Source: Flavobacterium frigoris
GTDB lineage: Bacteria > Bacteroidota > Bacteroidia > Flavobacteriales > Flavobacteriaceae
Reading direction: 5' to 3'
Length of the DNA stretch: 64,000 nt
NCBI RefSeq assembly: GCF_900111075.1
Contig: NZ_FOFZ01000014.1
Location: forward strand, 1 to 64,000
In this document: positions 1 to 8,730 of the stretch, piece after piece
Position numbering within the stretch: the stretch's first letter is position 1
Layout: the number at the start of each line of letters is the position of its first letter
Notes under the pieces: generated by a model
Told to the model about the DNA's origin: nothing
Seen by the model: only the letters and a program-made list of their open reading frames with translations
Database searches by the model: none
Translations under genes and position numbers: made by a program

Positions 1-87
1 AAAAATAAGCTTGTTTAGCGTGCTTCTTTTGAAGTGTAGAATGATTGTTTTTGCCTTAATTAAGTGAAAAACGGAGTTTTTTCACAG

Positions 88-220
88 CCTGACGTCTCGC
101 GGCTTGCAGAAGTGGCGAACTTCTTAACCGAGATCTTTCGGTTAAGATAAAATTTCTTGCGAAAGATAAACGTGAATTTACCACATATTTCGCCATTTCT
201 GCAAACCGCTGTTACCAGCC
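88..220 (-). repeat. attC-like imperfect inverted repeat (candidate cassette recombination site)
   Basis: Two 21-base arms (99-119 and 189-209) are near-perfect reverse complements. Between them lies a second perfect hairpin with 9-base arms (123-131 and 138-146). On the minus strand the element opens with GGCTGGTAAC at 220-211, directly after the upstream gene's stop, and closes with a GTCAGGC-like box at 94-88. Length (133 bases), position just 3' of an orphan ORF, and complementary core-like boxes resemble integron attC sites, but the boxes are degenerate. It could instead be a Bacteroidota repeat family of unknown role. Confidence 0.5.
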
Positions 221-236
221 GTATTTGTTTCTATTA

Positions 237-1637
237 TCAATATTTTGTTGTTACACTATTTGAAAAACTTCCCGAGTTCTCTTTGCCTTCGTAGTTAATC
301 TGAACACTATATTGTTTGTTTTTTTCAAAATTGTCTGATTGAACCACAAATGTGTTTAGACCTTTTTTTGCTTTTGTTTTAGAATTTCCTATCACTTTGT
401 CTGTTTCATAGTCTTGAATTACAATTTCAACTTCTGCTTCCTCGACAAAGTAAATCATTACTTCAATTTCATTAAGTTTCTTACTTATTATATCTCTGAT
501 GTTAGTTTTGTCTGTGATGTAATTTCTTTCTCTTTTCGTACCACTTTCAATTCCTTTGATTTTCGTGTAAGTAATTATTCCTTGGACATTACCAAATTCA
601 ATAAATGGCATTGGAAAGAAAGGCAAAATGTAATATCTATATTGGTCGCTTTTCGCTTGAACTATTTTCTTGTAAGTGTTTCCTGCGATTGTGTCAAAAG
701 TAACGCCTTGCAGAAATAATTCTTTGCCTTGTTCAGTTGCTACTATTTTCAATTCTGTTTTGTAGTCTTGAAATGCAACAAATTGATTACCTACATAATA
801 ACCTTTGTCTGTAACAGTTACTAAAAGTTCTTGAGGATTATCGTAAGAACCGCTTAAATAATTGTAACCTTCAACTTCAAATTTCAACGTTTTTTTATTG
901 TTTACAATGGTGTCACTTAAATATTTGATATTCTTGAATTGTTTGTCTTGATATTCAGCAAGATTAGTTGTGTCGTTGTACCATTTTCTGCGATAAAATA
1001 ACTGAATTTCATCACCTTTTTCTATGTCGAATTTAGTTGAAGCTGTTAGGCTGTTTTTGAAACCGTTTGTTATGTCATTATAATTGTCGCCCATTAACTG
1101 TTTGGTGTAAAACTGTCCATTACTTGAAACAACAAGCGATTGTAAATCGGGAATAAGTATGATATAGATTTCTGAATTTTCTTTTAAGTAATACTTTCTC
1201 GGTGTTTTTTTTGTGGCAACTAAACTGTCTCTTGGATAGCTATTTCGTGTGTCTATAAATTCAAGTAAAACATTTGATTGTTTTCCGAAAATTGAAGCAG
1301 TTTGTTCTCTGTCAATTTGGTAGTTGATTTTATGAACAACTTTTTTGTTTTTGTCAAGCAAAGAGTAAATTCCATTTTCAAATGTTTCATAGAAAGTTTT
1401 CATTTCTCTCTTGTCTGCATAATCAATAAAATCAGATGTTTGAAACTTTCTATATTTTACTTTGTCGATAATTGTGTCAGTTAAGTCAGTTCTTGTTTGC
1501 AGTCCAATATTTTCATTTTTCTTGTCAAAATAAGTAGCTCTAACATAAAGTTTAGAGTTAGCTAATTCGCTTCGGCTTGATTGTCCAAAAGCAAAGTAGT
1601 TTAATAAAAGCAAAAGTATTGTTAGTGTATGTTTCAT
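237..1637 (-). CDS. Secreted orphan protein of unknown function
   Basis: A 466-residue protein. The ATG at 1637 is chosen because it opens a clean signal peptide (MKHTLTILLLLLNYFAFGQ); an upstream in-frame ATG at 1685 would place a polar stretch before it. The mature part is rich in Lys, Asn, Thr and Tyr and reads as mostly beta-structured. No family, catalytic motif or sorting domain is recognised. Near the C terminus there is a stretch that could be a small beta-sandwich (EVEIVIQDYETDKVIG). Many Asp codons checked are GAC, whereas the neighbouring gene mostly uses GAT. Together with the repeat-bounded position this hints at transfer. It is probably periplasmic or surface-exposed. Confidence 0.7.
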   Translation of the reverse strand: MKHTLTILLLLLNYFAFGQSSRSELANSKLYVRATYFDKKNENIGLQTRTDLTDTIIDKVKYRKFQTSDFIDYADKREMKTFYETFENGIYSLLDKNKKVVHKINYQIDREQTASIFGKQSNVLLEFIDTRNSYPRDSLVATKKTPRKYYLKENSEIYIILIPDLQSLVVSSNGQFYTKQLMGDNYNDITNGFKNSLTASTKFDIEKGDEIQLFYRRKWYNDTTNLAEYQDKQFKNIKYLSDTIVNNKKTLKFEVEGYNYLSGSYDNPQELLVTVTDKGYYVGNQFVAFQDYKTELKIVATEQGKELFLQGVTFDTIAGNTYKKIVQAKSDQYRYYILPFFPMPFIEFGNVQGIITYTKIKGIESGTKRERNYITDKTNIRDIISKKLNEIEVMIYFVEEAEVEIVIQDYETDKVIGNSKTKAKKGLNTFVVQSDNFEKNKQYSVQINYEGKENSGSFSNSVTTKY

Positions 1638-1659
1638 TTTTTCGCTGTCGTCATAATAT

Positions 1660-1669
1660 GGCTGGTAAC
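1660..1669 (-). repeat. Core-like site upstream of the orphan gene
   Basis: On the minus strand this reads GTTACCAGCC, 23 bases before the start of the orphan gene. It is the exact reverse complement of the GGCTGGTAAC box that follows the gene (220-211 on the minus strand). The gene is therefore framed by an inverted pair of the same ten bases, as expected for the R' and R'' boxes at the two ends of a gene cassette. Confidence 0.45.
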
Positions 1670-1849
1670 TAGTATATAACATCAAATATACATCTCTTTT
1701 TGATTTTCACACTATTGATTTTAAGGTTTTTCTTATTTATACGATTTAGAAAAAGACGGTCCTACTTAGTTTTCTGACATCGTCCAATTTTTCATAGAAA
1801 TCAACCTCCCGCAAAATTATTAAAAATAAAAATAGGATACTGCCCTACT

Positions 1850-1879
1850 TTTGAAAAAAGAGTTACTTTAGTATCTTGG
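1850..1879 (+). promoter_or_regulatory. Bacteroidota-type housekeeping promoter
   Basis: TTTG at 1850-1853, an 18-base spacer, then TATCTTGG at 1872-1879. This matches the -33/-7 pattern TTTG-N19-TAnnTTTG. Transcription would start at about 1885, at the first base of the structured repeat element that precedes the LOG-family gene. Confidence 0.6.
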
Positions 1880-1884
1880 ATTTC

Positions 1885-1966
1885 TAGCCCAGATAGAAGC
1901 GGTATCCTTTTTATTTTTATCTTTCAAAAAATAAAAAGATACAAGCGCATAGCTGGATAAGGCTCC
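1885..1966 (+). ncRNA. Structured repeat RNA candidate, copy 1 (Flavo-1-like)
   Basis: It begins TAGCCCAGATAGAAGCGGTATCC and ends in a TAGCTGGATAAGGCTCC-type tail. Between them is an A/T-rich hairpin in which GTATCC-TTTTT pairs with AAAAA-GATAC. Two more copies with the same ends but different hairpin sequences occur at 46562-46646 and 52889-52960. Compensatory change in the stem with conserved flanks argues for a conserved RNA fold. From memory it resembles the Rfam Flavo-1 motif; this was not checked by a covariance search. It lies in the 5' leader of the next gene. Confidence 0.6.
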
Positions 1967-1997
1967 AAAAAATAATAGTTAATAATATAATACGAAT

Positions 1998-2726
1998 ATG
2001 AGATTAGAAGATTTTGACAATGATGAGGATAAAATAATCCAAGACCGCTTAAAACAGAAAAACTGGAATGAGATCCGGACTAATGACAGCTGGGCGATTT
2101 TTAAAATTATGGCCGAGTTTGTAAACGGTTATGAAAATATGGGACGCATAGGTCCGTGTGTGTCCATTTTTGGATCGGCACGAACTAAGCCAGAAGATCC
2201 GTACTATCTACTTGCCGAAAAAATAGCTTACAAAATTAGTAAAGCTGGTTACGGCGTGATTACTGGTGGAGGTCCCGGGATTATGGAAGCAGGTAACAAA
2301 GGTGCACATCTGGGCGGTGGAACTTCAGTAGGTTTGAATATTGTATTGCCGTTTGAGCAGCATTTCAATCCGTACATTGACGGCGATAAAAACCTAAATT
2401 TTGATTACTTCTTTGTTAGAAAAGTAATGTTTGTAAAATATTCTCAAGGATTTGTGGTGATGCCAGGTGGATTTGGGACTTTGGATGAATTGTTTGAAGC
2501 GATGACGTTGATTCAGACGAAAAAAATTGCAAAATTCCCTATCATACTGGTAGGAACTGAATTTTGGTCAGGATTAATCGAATGGGTAAAAAAAGTTTTA
2601 ATCGAAAGAGAACATACTGTTGGCCCCGACGATTTGAATCTGATACGAATTGTTGACACCGAAGACGAAGTGGTAGAAGTTTTAGATACTTTCTATAAAA
2701 AGTACAATTTGCAACCCAATTTTTAA
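1998..2726 (+). CDS. LOG family protein (TIGR00730; nucleoside-5'-monophosphate phosphoribohydrolase type)
   Basis: A 242-residue cytosolic Rossmann-fold protein. The signature PGGFGTLDE lies at residues 156-164 and the nucleotide-binding loop TGGGPGIMEAGNKG lies in the middle; both are hallmarks of the LOG/YvdD/PpnN group, which cleaves the N-glycosidic bond of nucleoside monophosphates. Older annotations call such proteins lysine decarboxylases, wrongly. The physiological substrate cannot be read from sequence. The gene has its own promoter, a structured leader and a hairpin terminator, so it looks monocistronic. Confidence 0.88.
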   Translation: MRLEDFDNDEDKIIQDRLKQKNWNEIRTNDSWAIFKIMAEFVNGYENMGRIGPCVSIFGSARTKPEDPYYLLAEKIAYKISKAGYGVITGGGPGIMEAGNKGAHLGGGTSVGLNIVLPFEQHFNPYIDGDKNLNFDYFFVRKVMFVKYSQGFVVMPGGFGTLDELFEAMTLIQTKKIAKFPIILVGTEFWSGLIEWVKKVLIEREHTVGPDDLNLIRIVDTEDEVVEVLDTFYKKYNLQPNF

Positions 2727-2732
2727 GAAAGG

Positions 2733-2759
2733 AAGCTGTTTTTACGAACAGCTTTTTTT
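2733..2759 (+). terminator. Intrinsic terminator after the LOG gene
   Basis: An AAGCTGTT / GAACAGCTT stem with a short loop, followed by a run of T. Confidence 0.8.
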
Positions 2760-2836
2760 ATGCCTTTTTCAAAAAAATAATTTATTTTGTATCCAAATAA
2801 ATGTATATTGTGTACTACTAACCAGTTGAATAAAAG

Positions 2837-5665
2837 TTGAAACCATTTTATAAAATAGCGATTTGTATCTTCGTTTTATTGATACCGATAAAACAATATG
2901 CCCAGCATCATTCCCAAATGTTTGTTGAAGTCAATGGGGATGATAAAACTTTGAATATTGAGCAAGAACTCACCTTTTTTAATGAGTCTAATGACACGCT
3001 GACTTCAGTAATTTTAAACGATTGGAATAATGCCTATGCAGATGTTAACACTCCTTTGGCGAGACGATTTTCGGATGAATTTTATCGTGGTTTCCATTTG
3101 GCCAAAGAAAACGAACGAGGCAGTACTAAAAATCTAACGATTGTTGATTCTGAAAAATTATTTCTTTCATGGGAAAGAACGACTACAAATCCAGATATCA
3201 TTAGCGTCCAATTAAGAGAAAAACTCGCCCCAAATGAGAAAATAAAATTGCGACTTACTTATACCACAAAAATTCCAAGTGATAAATTCACAAAATTTGG
3301 TTATGATGCCACCGGAAGCATGAATCTAAAAACATGGTACCTCACTCCTGCCCGCTATGAAAACCATGCTTTTATAACATACAGCAATGCCAATTTAGAT
3401 GATATTGCCAATGCGGTGTCTGACATTGATATCGAATTAAAAGTGCCTAAAAGTTTAGAAGTCACCACTGACTTAAACAGCGGGGAAACAATTCAAAAAG
3501 AAAACTATTCAGTTTTTAAACTTACAGGGAAAAACAGAAGCAATTTTAGTTTATTTATAGAACCTAAATCTAGTTTTTCCAGTTTTAAAATAGATGATCT
3601 TGAAGTGGTGACTAATTTGAAGGAAGAAAAAATAAGTTCAAAACAACAAGCTTACGCTATTGAATGTATTGTAAACTATGTCGATCATTTAATTGGGAAA
3701 TACCCTTTTGAAAAAATTGTCGTTTCCCAAACTGATTATGATCGAAATCCATTTTATGGATTAAATCAGCTGCCTTCGTTTATCAGGCCGTTTTCGGATG
3801 AATTTACCTATGAGATTAAATTTCTAAAGACTTATTTGAATGCCTATCTAAAAAATAGTTTGCATTTAGACAATAGGAAAGACAATTGGATCTATGACGG
3901 AATTCAAGTCTATGTGATGATGAAATATATAGAACAGAATTACCCAAACACAAAGATGCTGGGTAGCGCCTCTACCTTTCTATTGTTAAAAAGTTATAAT
4001 CTGACCAATCTGGATTTTAACGAGCAATACAGCTATTTCTACATGCTGATGGCTAGAAAAAATCTGGATCAGCCACTGGGAGATCCTAAAAATTCTCTGA
4101 TAAAATTTAACGAACAAATCGCGAGTAAATATCGCGCCGGATTAAGTTTTAGATATCTGGATAATTACCTTGGAGGTGCTGCCGTTACAAATAGTATTCA
4201 ACAATTCTATGCTGAAAATAAGGAAAAACAGGTCTCTAGAAACAATTTTGAATCCACTTTAAAAAGAAGTACCGACAAGAATATTGATTGGTTTTTTAGA
4301 ACAATTATTGAATCCCGGAAAATCATTGATTTTAAATTTGCAGATGTTGTAAAATCTAAGGATAGTGTTTCGTTTACCATTAAAAATAAAACTGGGGTTA
4401 TCGTTCCCGTGCCTGTTTATGGAATTAATAAAGGCGAAATTGTATTTAAAAAATGGTTGGATCCCCAGATAGCCGACAGTGTATTTACTTTAGAAAGAAA
4501 AAATGCTGATAAAATTGTTTTAAATTATAAGAATGAAGTTCCTGAATACAATTTAAGAAACAACTGGAAATCACTAAAGTCTTTTTTTCCAAATAACCGT
4601 CCCATAAAATTTGTGTTTATGAAGGATCTTGAGGATCCGTATTACAATCAGGTTTTATATGTACCCACCCTCACCTACAATTTATATGATGGTCTCTCGC
4701 CTGGATTGCGACTACATAACAAAACGATTTTAGACAAACCCTTTATTTTTGATGTCAATCCGGCTTATTCAACAAATGCAAAAACATTTTCAGGATCTGG
4801 TTTTGTGGTTGTCAATCAAAATTATAGAAACAGTCTTCTTTACAACGTACGTTATTCACTATCGGGCGCGTATTTTCATTATGCAGCAGACGCCACCTAT
4901 TTGAAAATCAACCCGATGATTCAATTAAAAATTAGGGAAGATGACATTCGAGACAACAAAAAACAGTTAATCCTATTGCGTCAAGTGATGGTGAGTAGAG
5001 AAAAGAGTGCCCTAGTTATTGACAATTCTACAGAAAATTATTCTGTATTCAATGCAAAGTACTTCAATTCAACAACAGAAATTACCAATCATTTCAGTTT
5101 TTCGACTGATCTACAAATAGCCGCGAAGTTTGGAAAAACCGCTGCAGAATTAGAATACCGACAACTATTTGAAAATAATCGTCAGATCAATTTGCGCTTT
5201 TATGCCGGTACTTTTCTATACAATACAACTAATTCTGATTTTTTTAGTTTTGCTTTAGACCGGCCCACAGATTACTTATTTGATTATGGCTACTATGGAA
5301 GATCTGAAAACAGTGGCTTTTTTAGCCAGCAGTTAATCGTGGCTGAAGGTGGTTTTAAATCAAAACTGAATACGCCTTACGCTAATCAATGGATGACTAC
5401 TGTGAATGCAAGTTATGCCATTTGGAATTGGATAGAAATCTACGGTGATGCCGGACTATTGAAAAATAAATACCAAAACGAGAAATTTTTATACGACAGT
5501 GGTATCCGGTTGAATCTGGTTCCTGACTACTTTGAAATGTACCTTCCAGTGTATTCTTCTAATGGTTGGGAAATAGGGCAAGACAAATACAATGAAAAAA
5601 TTCGTTTTGTAATTACGTTGTCGCCCAAAATATTAATCAATTTATTTAATCGAAAATGGTTTTAA
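2837..5665 (+). CDS. M1-peptidase-like periplasmic protein, predicted inactive
   Basis: A 942-residue protein with a signal peptide (MKPFYKIAICIFVLLIPIKQYAQ). The start is a TTG at 2837, chosen because it gives the full signal peptide. Residues up to about 500 follow the M1 aminopeptidase layout: beta-sandwich, then a catalytic-like helical domain. The zinc site is lost. Where HExxH is expected the sequence is YEIKF (325-329), and the WLxEG element with the third ligand reads WIYDG, with D354 for Glu. The remaining C-terminal third is rich in aromatic beta strands and could be an outer-membrane barrel. Flavobacterial genomes carry such proteins annotated as aminopeptidase. A binding or scaffold role is more likely than peptidase activity; that is inference. 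Confidence 0.75.
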   Translation: MKPFYKIAICIFVLLIPIKQYAQHHSQMFVEVNGDDKTLNIEQELTFFNESNDTLTSVILNDWNNAYADVNTPLARRFSDEFYRGFHLAKENERGSTKNLTIVDSEKLFLSWERTTTNPDIISVQLREKLAPNEKIKLRLTYTTKIPSDKFTKFGYDATGSMNLKTWYLTPARYENHAFITYSNANLDDIANAVSDIDIELKVPKSLEVTTDLNSGETIQKENYSVFKLTGKNRSNFSLFIEPKSSFSSFKIDDLEVVTNLKEEKISSKQQAYAIECIVNYVDHLIGKYPFEKIVVSQTDYDRNPFYGLNQLPSFIRPFSDEFTYEIKFLKTYLNAYLKNSLHLDNRKDNWIYDGIQVYVMMKYIEQNYPNTKMLGSASTFLLLKSYNLTNLDFNEQYSYFYMLMARKNLDQPLGDPKNSLIKFNEQIASKYRAGLSFRYLDNYLGGAAVTNSIQQFYAENKEKQVSRNNFESTLKRSTDKNIDWFFRTIIESRKIIDFKFADVVKSKDSVSFTIKNKTGVIVPVPVYGINKGEIVFKKWLDPQIADSVFTLERKNADKIVLNYKNEVPEYNLRNNWKSLKSFFPNNRPIKFVFMKDLEDPYYNQVLYVPTLTYNLYDGLSPGLRLHNKTILDKPFIFDVNPAYSTNAKTFSGSGFVVVNQNYRNSLLYNVRYSLSGAYFHYAADATYLKINPMIQLKIREDDIRDNKKQLILLRQVMVSREKSALVIDNSTENYSVFNAKYFNSTTEITNHFSFSTDLQIAAKFGKTAAELEYRQLFENNRQINLRFYAGTFLYNTTNSDFFSFALDRPTDYLFDYGYYGRSENSGFFSQQLIVAEGGFKSKLNTPYANQWMTTVNASYAIWNWIEIYGDAGLLKNKYQNEKFLYDSGIRLNLVPDYFEMYLPVYSSNGWEIGQDKYNEKIRFVITLSPKILINLFNRKWF

Positions 5666-5851
5666 TCGAAAGTATTAATACTTTTTAATTGTATTATTTT
5701 CAATAAAATAACAACTAAATTCCGAATAACTAAATTTTACCTTTAGTTACAGCAATATAATTGACAATAATTAAATTTTATTTCTTTCACTGTATTATGA
5801 TAATAGATAGTTTTTAAGTAAATTTGTTCCTTTAAGTGATACTTTTCAATT

Positions 5852-8260
5852 ATGATAAAAGAAAAAACCAATACCGCATTGACATTTGAAGATTTTCAAA
5901 CCGAAGTGTTGAACGACTATAGAATCGCTATGATCAGTAGAGAATGTAGTCTATTAGGGCGTAGAGAGGTGTTGACCGGAAAGGCAAAATTCGGAATTTT
6001 TGGAGATGGAAAAGAAGTGCCTCAATTAGCCATGGCTAAATTTTTCAAAAACGGTGACTTCCGTTCTGGATATTATCGGGATCAAACATTTATGATGGCT
6101 ATAGGTCAAATGACTGTTGAACAATTTTTTGCTGGACTATATGGTAATTCAAACATAGAACAAGAGCCTATGTCTGCCGGTAGACAAATGGGAGGTCATT
6201 TTGCTACTCATAGCTTGAATGAAGACGGTTCTTGGAAAGACTTAACGAAACAAAAAAATTCCAGTGCTGACATTTCTCCTACTGCAGGGCAAATGCCAAG
6301 ATTATTAGGACTTGCGCAGGCATCTAAAATATACAGACAAGTTAAGGGAATACCTAATACAGCTAATTTCTCGAATGAAGGGAATGAAATCGCTTGGGGA
6401 ACCATTGGTAACGCAAGTACTTCTGAGGGTTTATTTTTTGAAACAATTAACGCTGCTGGTGTTTTACAAGTGCCAATGATAATAAGCGTTTGGGACGATG
6501 AGTACGGTATTTCAGTTCATGCAAAACATCAGACGACCAAAGAAAATATTTCAGAAATCCTAAAAGGATACCAAAGAAATGATACTGAAAAAGGATATGA
6601 AATCCTTAGGGTAAAAGGTTGGGATTATACTGATCTGATTGCTACTTACGAAAAAGCATCTACTATTTCACGTGAACAACATGTTCCCGTTTTAATACAT
6701 GTAAATGAACTGACGCAACCTCAGGGACATTCTACCTCTGGATCTCATGAACGATACAAAGATGGAGATCGTCTAGCTTGGGAAAGAGATTTTGACTGTA
6801 TAAGACAAATGAAATTATGGATGATTGCAATTAATATTGCTTCTCCGGAAGAATTAGCCGAAATTGAAGCAAGTGCCAAGAAAGAAGTTTTAGCAGGTAA
6901 AAAAGCGGCATGGAGCGCCTTTATTGAGCCAATTGTTGAAGAACAAAAGGAATTAATTTCCTTATTAGAAAAAATTGCAAATTCAAGTAATCATAAAGAA
7001 GCCATACTAAAATATGCTTCGAGCTTAAGTAGTGTAAAAGACCCAATAAGAAAGGAAATTCTAATTGCGGCACGTAAATCATTGCGCCTTGTACTTAATG
7101 AAGGCGGAAAAAGTGAATTATCAAACTGGATTACTTCATATACTAAGAAAAATCAGGAAAAATTTAGCAGTCATTTACATTCTGATTCTGAATTAAATGT
7201 GTTTTCGGTAAAACAAGTTTTGCCGCAGTACGCTGAAGATTCTAAAGAGGATACAGATGGTAGAATGATTTTACGTGATAACTTCGATGCCATTTTTACA
7301 AAATATCCTGAAGCATTAATCTTTGGAGAAGATGCAGGAGCTATTGGTGATGTAAACCAAGGTTTAGAAGGAATGCAAGAAAAATATGGTGCACTACGTG
7401 TCGCCGATGTAGGAATACGTGAAGCCACTATTATAGGACAAGGTATTGGAATGGCATTAAGAGGTTTACGACCTATTGCTGAAATTCAATATCTGGACTA
7501 CTTATTGTACGCTATACAAATAATGAGCGATGACTTGGCAACCCTACAATACAGAACAGTAGGAAAGCAAAAAGCACCATTAATCATCCGTACAAGAGGC
7601 CATCGTCTGGAAGGAATTTGGCATTCTGGTTCTCCTATGGGAATGATTATCAATGCTATTAGAGGAATTCATGTGTTAGTTCCAAGGGATATGACAAAAG
7701 CAGCAGGATTTTACAATTCGCTATTAGAGTGTGACGAACCGGCTTTAGTAATAGAGTGTCTAAACGGATACCGCTTAAAAGAGAAAAAGCCGCTAAATTA
7801 TGGTGAATTCAAGACTCCTATTGGTGTTGTTGAAACGATGAAAGAAGGTGCTGACATTACATTAGTTTCTTATGGTTCCACATTAAGATTGGTGGAGCAA
7901 GCTGCCCAAGAACTTCTTGAAATAGGTATTGACTGTGAAATTATAGATGTACAATCTTTACTTCCATTTGATATCAATCATGATCTTGTAAAAAGTATCA
8001 CTAAAACAAATCGTTTGTTAGTAATTGACGAAGATGTCCCTGGAGGTGCTTCTGCTTATATTTTACAACAAATTATTGAACAACAAGATGGTTATAATTA
8101 TTTAGACAGCAAACCACAAACTTTAACTTCAAAAGCACACAGACCGTCGTACGGAACTGATGGTGACTATTTTTCTAAACCATCTGCAGAAGATATTTTC
8201 GAAAAAGTATACGGAATGATGAATGAGGTTAATCCTTTAAAATATCCAAATTTATATTAA
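5852..8260 (+). CDS. Branched-chain 2-oxoacid dehydrogenase E1, fused alpha and beta subunits
   Basis: An 802-residue fusion. Residues 1 to about 400 are the thiamine-diphosphate alpha subunit (SGYYRDQTFMMA; GNASTSEG; then WDDEYGISV). Residues from about 467 to the end are the beta subunit (ALIFGEDAGAIGDVNQG; ADVGIREATIIGQGIGMAL). The enzyme decarboxylates 2-oxo acids, probably those from Val, Leu and Ile, and passes the acyl group to a lipoyl E2, feeding branched fatty-acid synthesis and amino-acid breakdown. The single-chain form is usual in Flavobacteriaceae. E2 and E3 are not adjacent. A TAAATTTG box at 5819-5826 could be the -7 element. Pyruvate as substrate cannot be excluded. Confidence 0.9.
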   Translation: MIKEKTNTALTFEDFQTEVLNDYRIAMISRECSLLGRREVLTGKAKFGIFGDGKEVPQLAMAKFFKNGDFRSGYYRDQTFMMAIGQMTVEQFFAGLYGNSNIEQEPMSAGRQMGGHFATHSLNEDGSWKDLTKQKNSSADISPTAGQMPRLLGLAQASKIYRQVKGIPNTANFSNEGNEIAWGTIGNASTSEGLFFETINAAGVLQVPMIISVWDDEYGISVHAKHQTTKENISEILKGYQRNDTEKGYEILRVKGWDYTDLIATYEKASTISREQHVPVLIHVNELTQPQGHSTSGSHERYKDGDRLAWERDFDCIRQMKLWMIAINIASPEELAEIEASAKKEVLAGKKAAWSAFIEPIVEEQKELISLLEKIANSSNHKEAILKYASSLSSVKDPIRKEILIAARKSLRLVLNEGGKSELSNWITSYTKKNQEKFSSHLHSDSELNVFSVKQVLPQYAEDSKEDTDGRMILRDNFDAIFTKYPEALIFGEDAGAIGDVNQGLEGMQEKYGALRVADVGIREATIIGQGIGMALRGLRPIAEIQYLDYLLYAIQIMSDDLATLQYRTVGKQKAPLIIRTRGHRLEGIWHSGSPMGMIINAIRGIHVLVPRDMTKAAGFYNSLLECDEPALVIECLNGYRLKEKKPLNYGEFKTPIGVVETMKEGADITLVSYGSTLRLVEQAAQELLEIGIDCEIIDVQSLLPFDINHDLVKSITKTNRLLVIDEDVPGGASAYILQQIIEQQDGYNYLDSKPQTLTSKAHRPSYGTDGDYFSKPSAEDIFEKVYGMMNEVNPLKYPNLY

Positions 8261-8283
8261 TAAACATAATATTGCATTAGGAA

Positions 8284-8313
8284 AAACCAACTGCTATGTA
8301 GTTGGTTTTTTTT
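8284..8313 (+). terminator. Intrinsic terminator after the E1 gene
   Basis: Perfect 9-base stem AAACCAACT / AGTTGGTTT with a 7-base loop, followed by eight T residues. Confidence 0.85.
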
Positions 8314-8371
8314 ATAATAATAAAATCAGTATCTTGTCAACTAATTAGTTACAAACTCAAACACAATAAAA

Positions 8372-8638
8372 ATGAAAAAAATAACAATGTTTATAGGTGT
8401 ACTGTCAGTTATGGCAATCGTTTCTTGCAAGGAAAAAGAAGAAACTAAAGAAACTCCAGCGGCTACCACTACGCAAACAATTGAAGTTACTACAGATACT
8501 CCTCAAGTGGAAAAAAATCCTGATGGAACCTCTATAAGTGTAGGAACAGATGGCGTTGATGTAAGCACTAAAAACGGGGAAAACCAAACTAGCGTAAAAG
8601 TTTCTGAAGGTGCAGCAAAAGTTGAAGTTAAAAAATAA
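8372..8638 (+). CDS. Small lipoprotein of unknown function
   Basis: An 88-residue protein. The N terminus is a lipoprotein signal with lipobox IVSC (Cys at residue 19), followed by the charged +2 segment KEKEE that in Bacteroidota favours outer-membrane or surface placement. The rest is low-complexity, rich in Thr, Glu, Val and Lys, with two similar stretches (SISVGTDGVDVSTKNG and TSVKVSEGAAKVEVKK) that suggest short beta repeats. A TATCTTGT box at 8330-8337 could be its -7 element, and a terminator follows, so it is a single-gene unit. No family is recognised. Confidence 0.7.
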   Translation: MKKITMFIGVLSVMAIVSCKEKEETKETPAATTTQTIEVTTDTPQVEKNPDGTSISVGTDGVDVSTKNGENQTSVKVSEGAAKVEVKK

Positions 8639-8664
8639 TTTTATTTTTTTATAAAGCAAAAATC

Positions 8665-8701
8665 AAAAAGCCAATCTGGATTCATTCAGTTGGCTTTTTT
8701 T
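8665..8701 (+). terminator. Intrinsic terminator
   Basis: AAAAGCCAA pairs with TTGGCTTTT around a loop that itself can pair partly; a T tract follows. Confidence 0.8.
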
Positions 8702-8730
8702 ATACTACAGTTAATCCAAAATAGCAAAAA

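Noticed and set aside
2836..2837. ATG start for the M1-like gene
   Set aside because: No in-frame ATG lies upstream near a signal peptide; the TTG at 2837 gives a complete leader, so it was kept.
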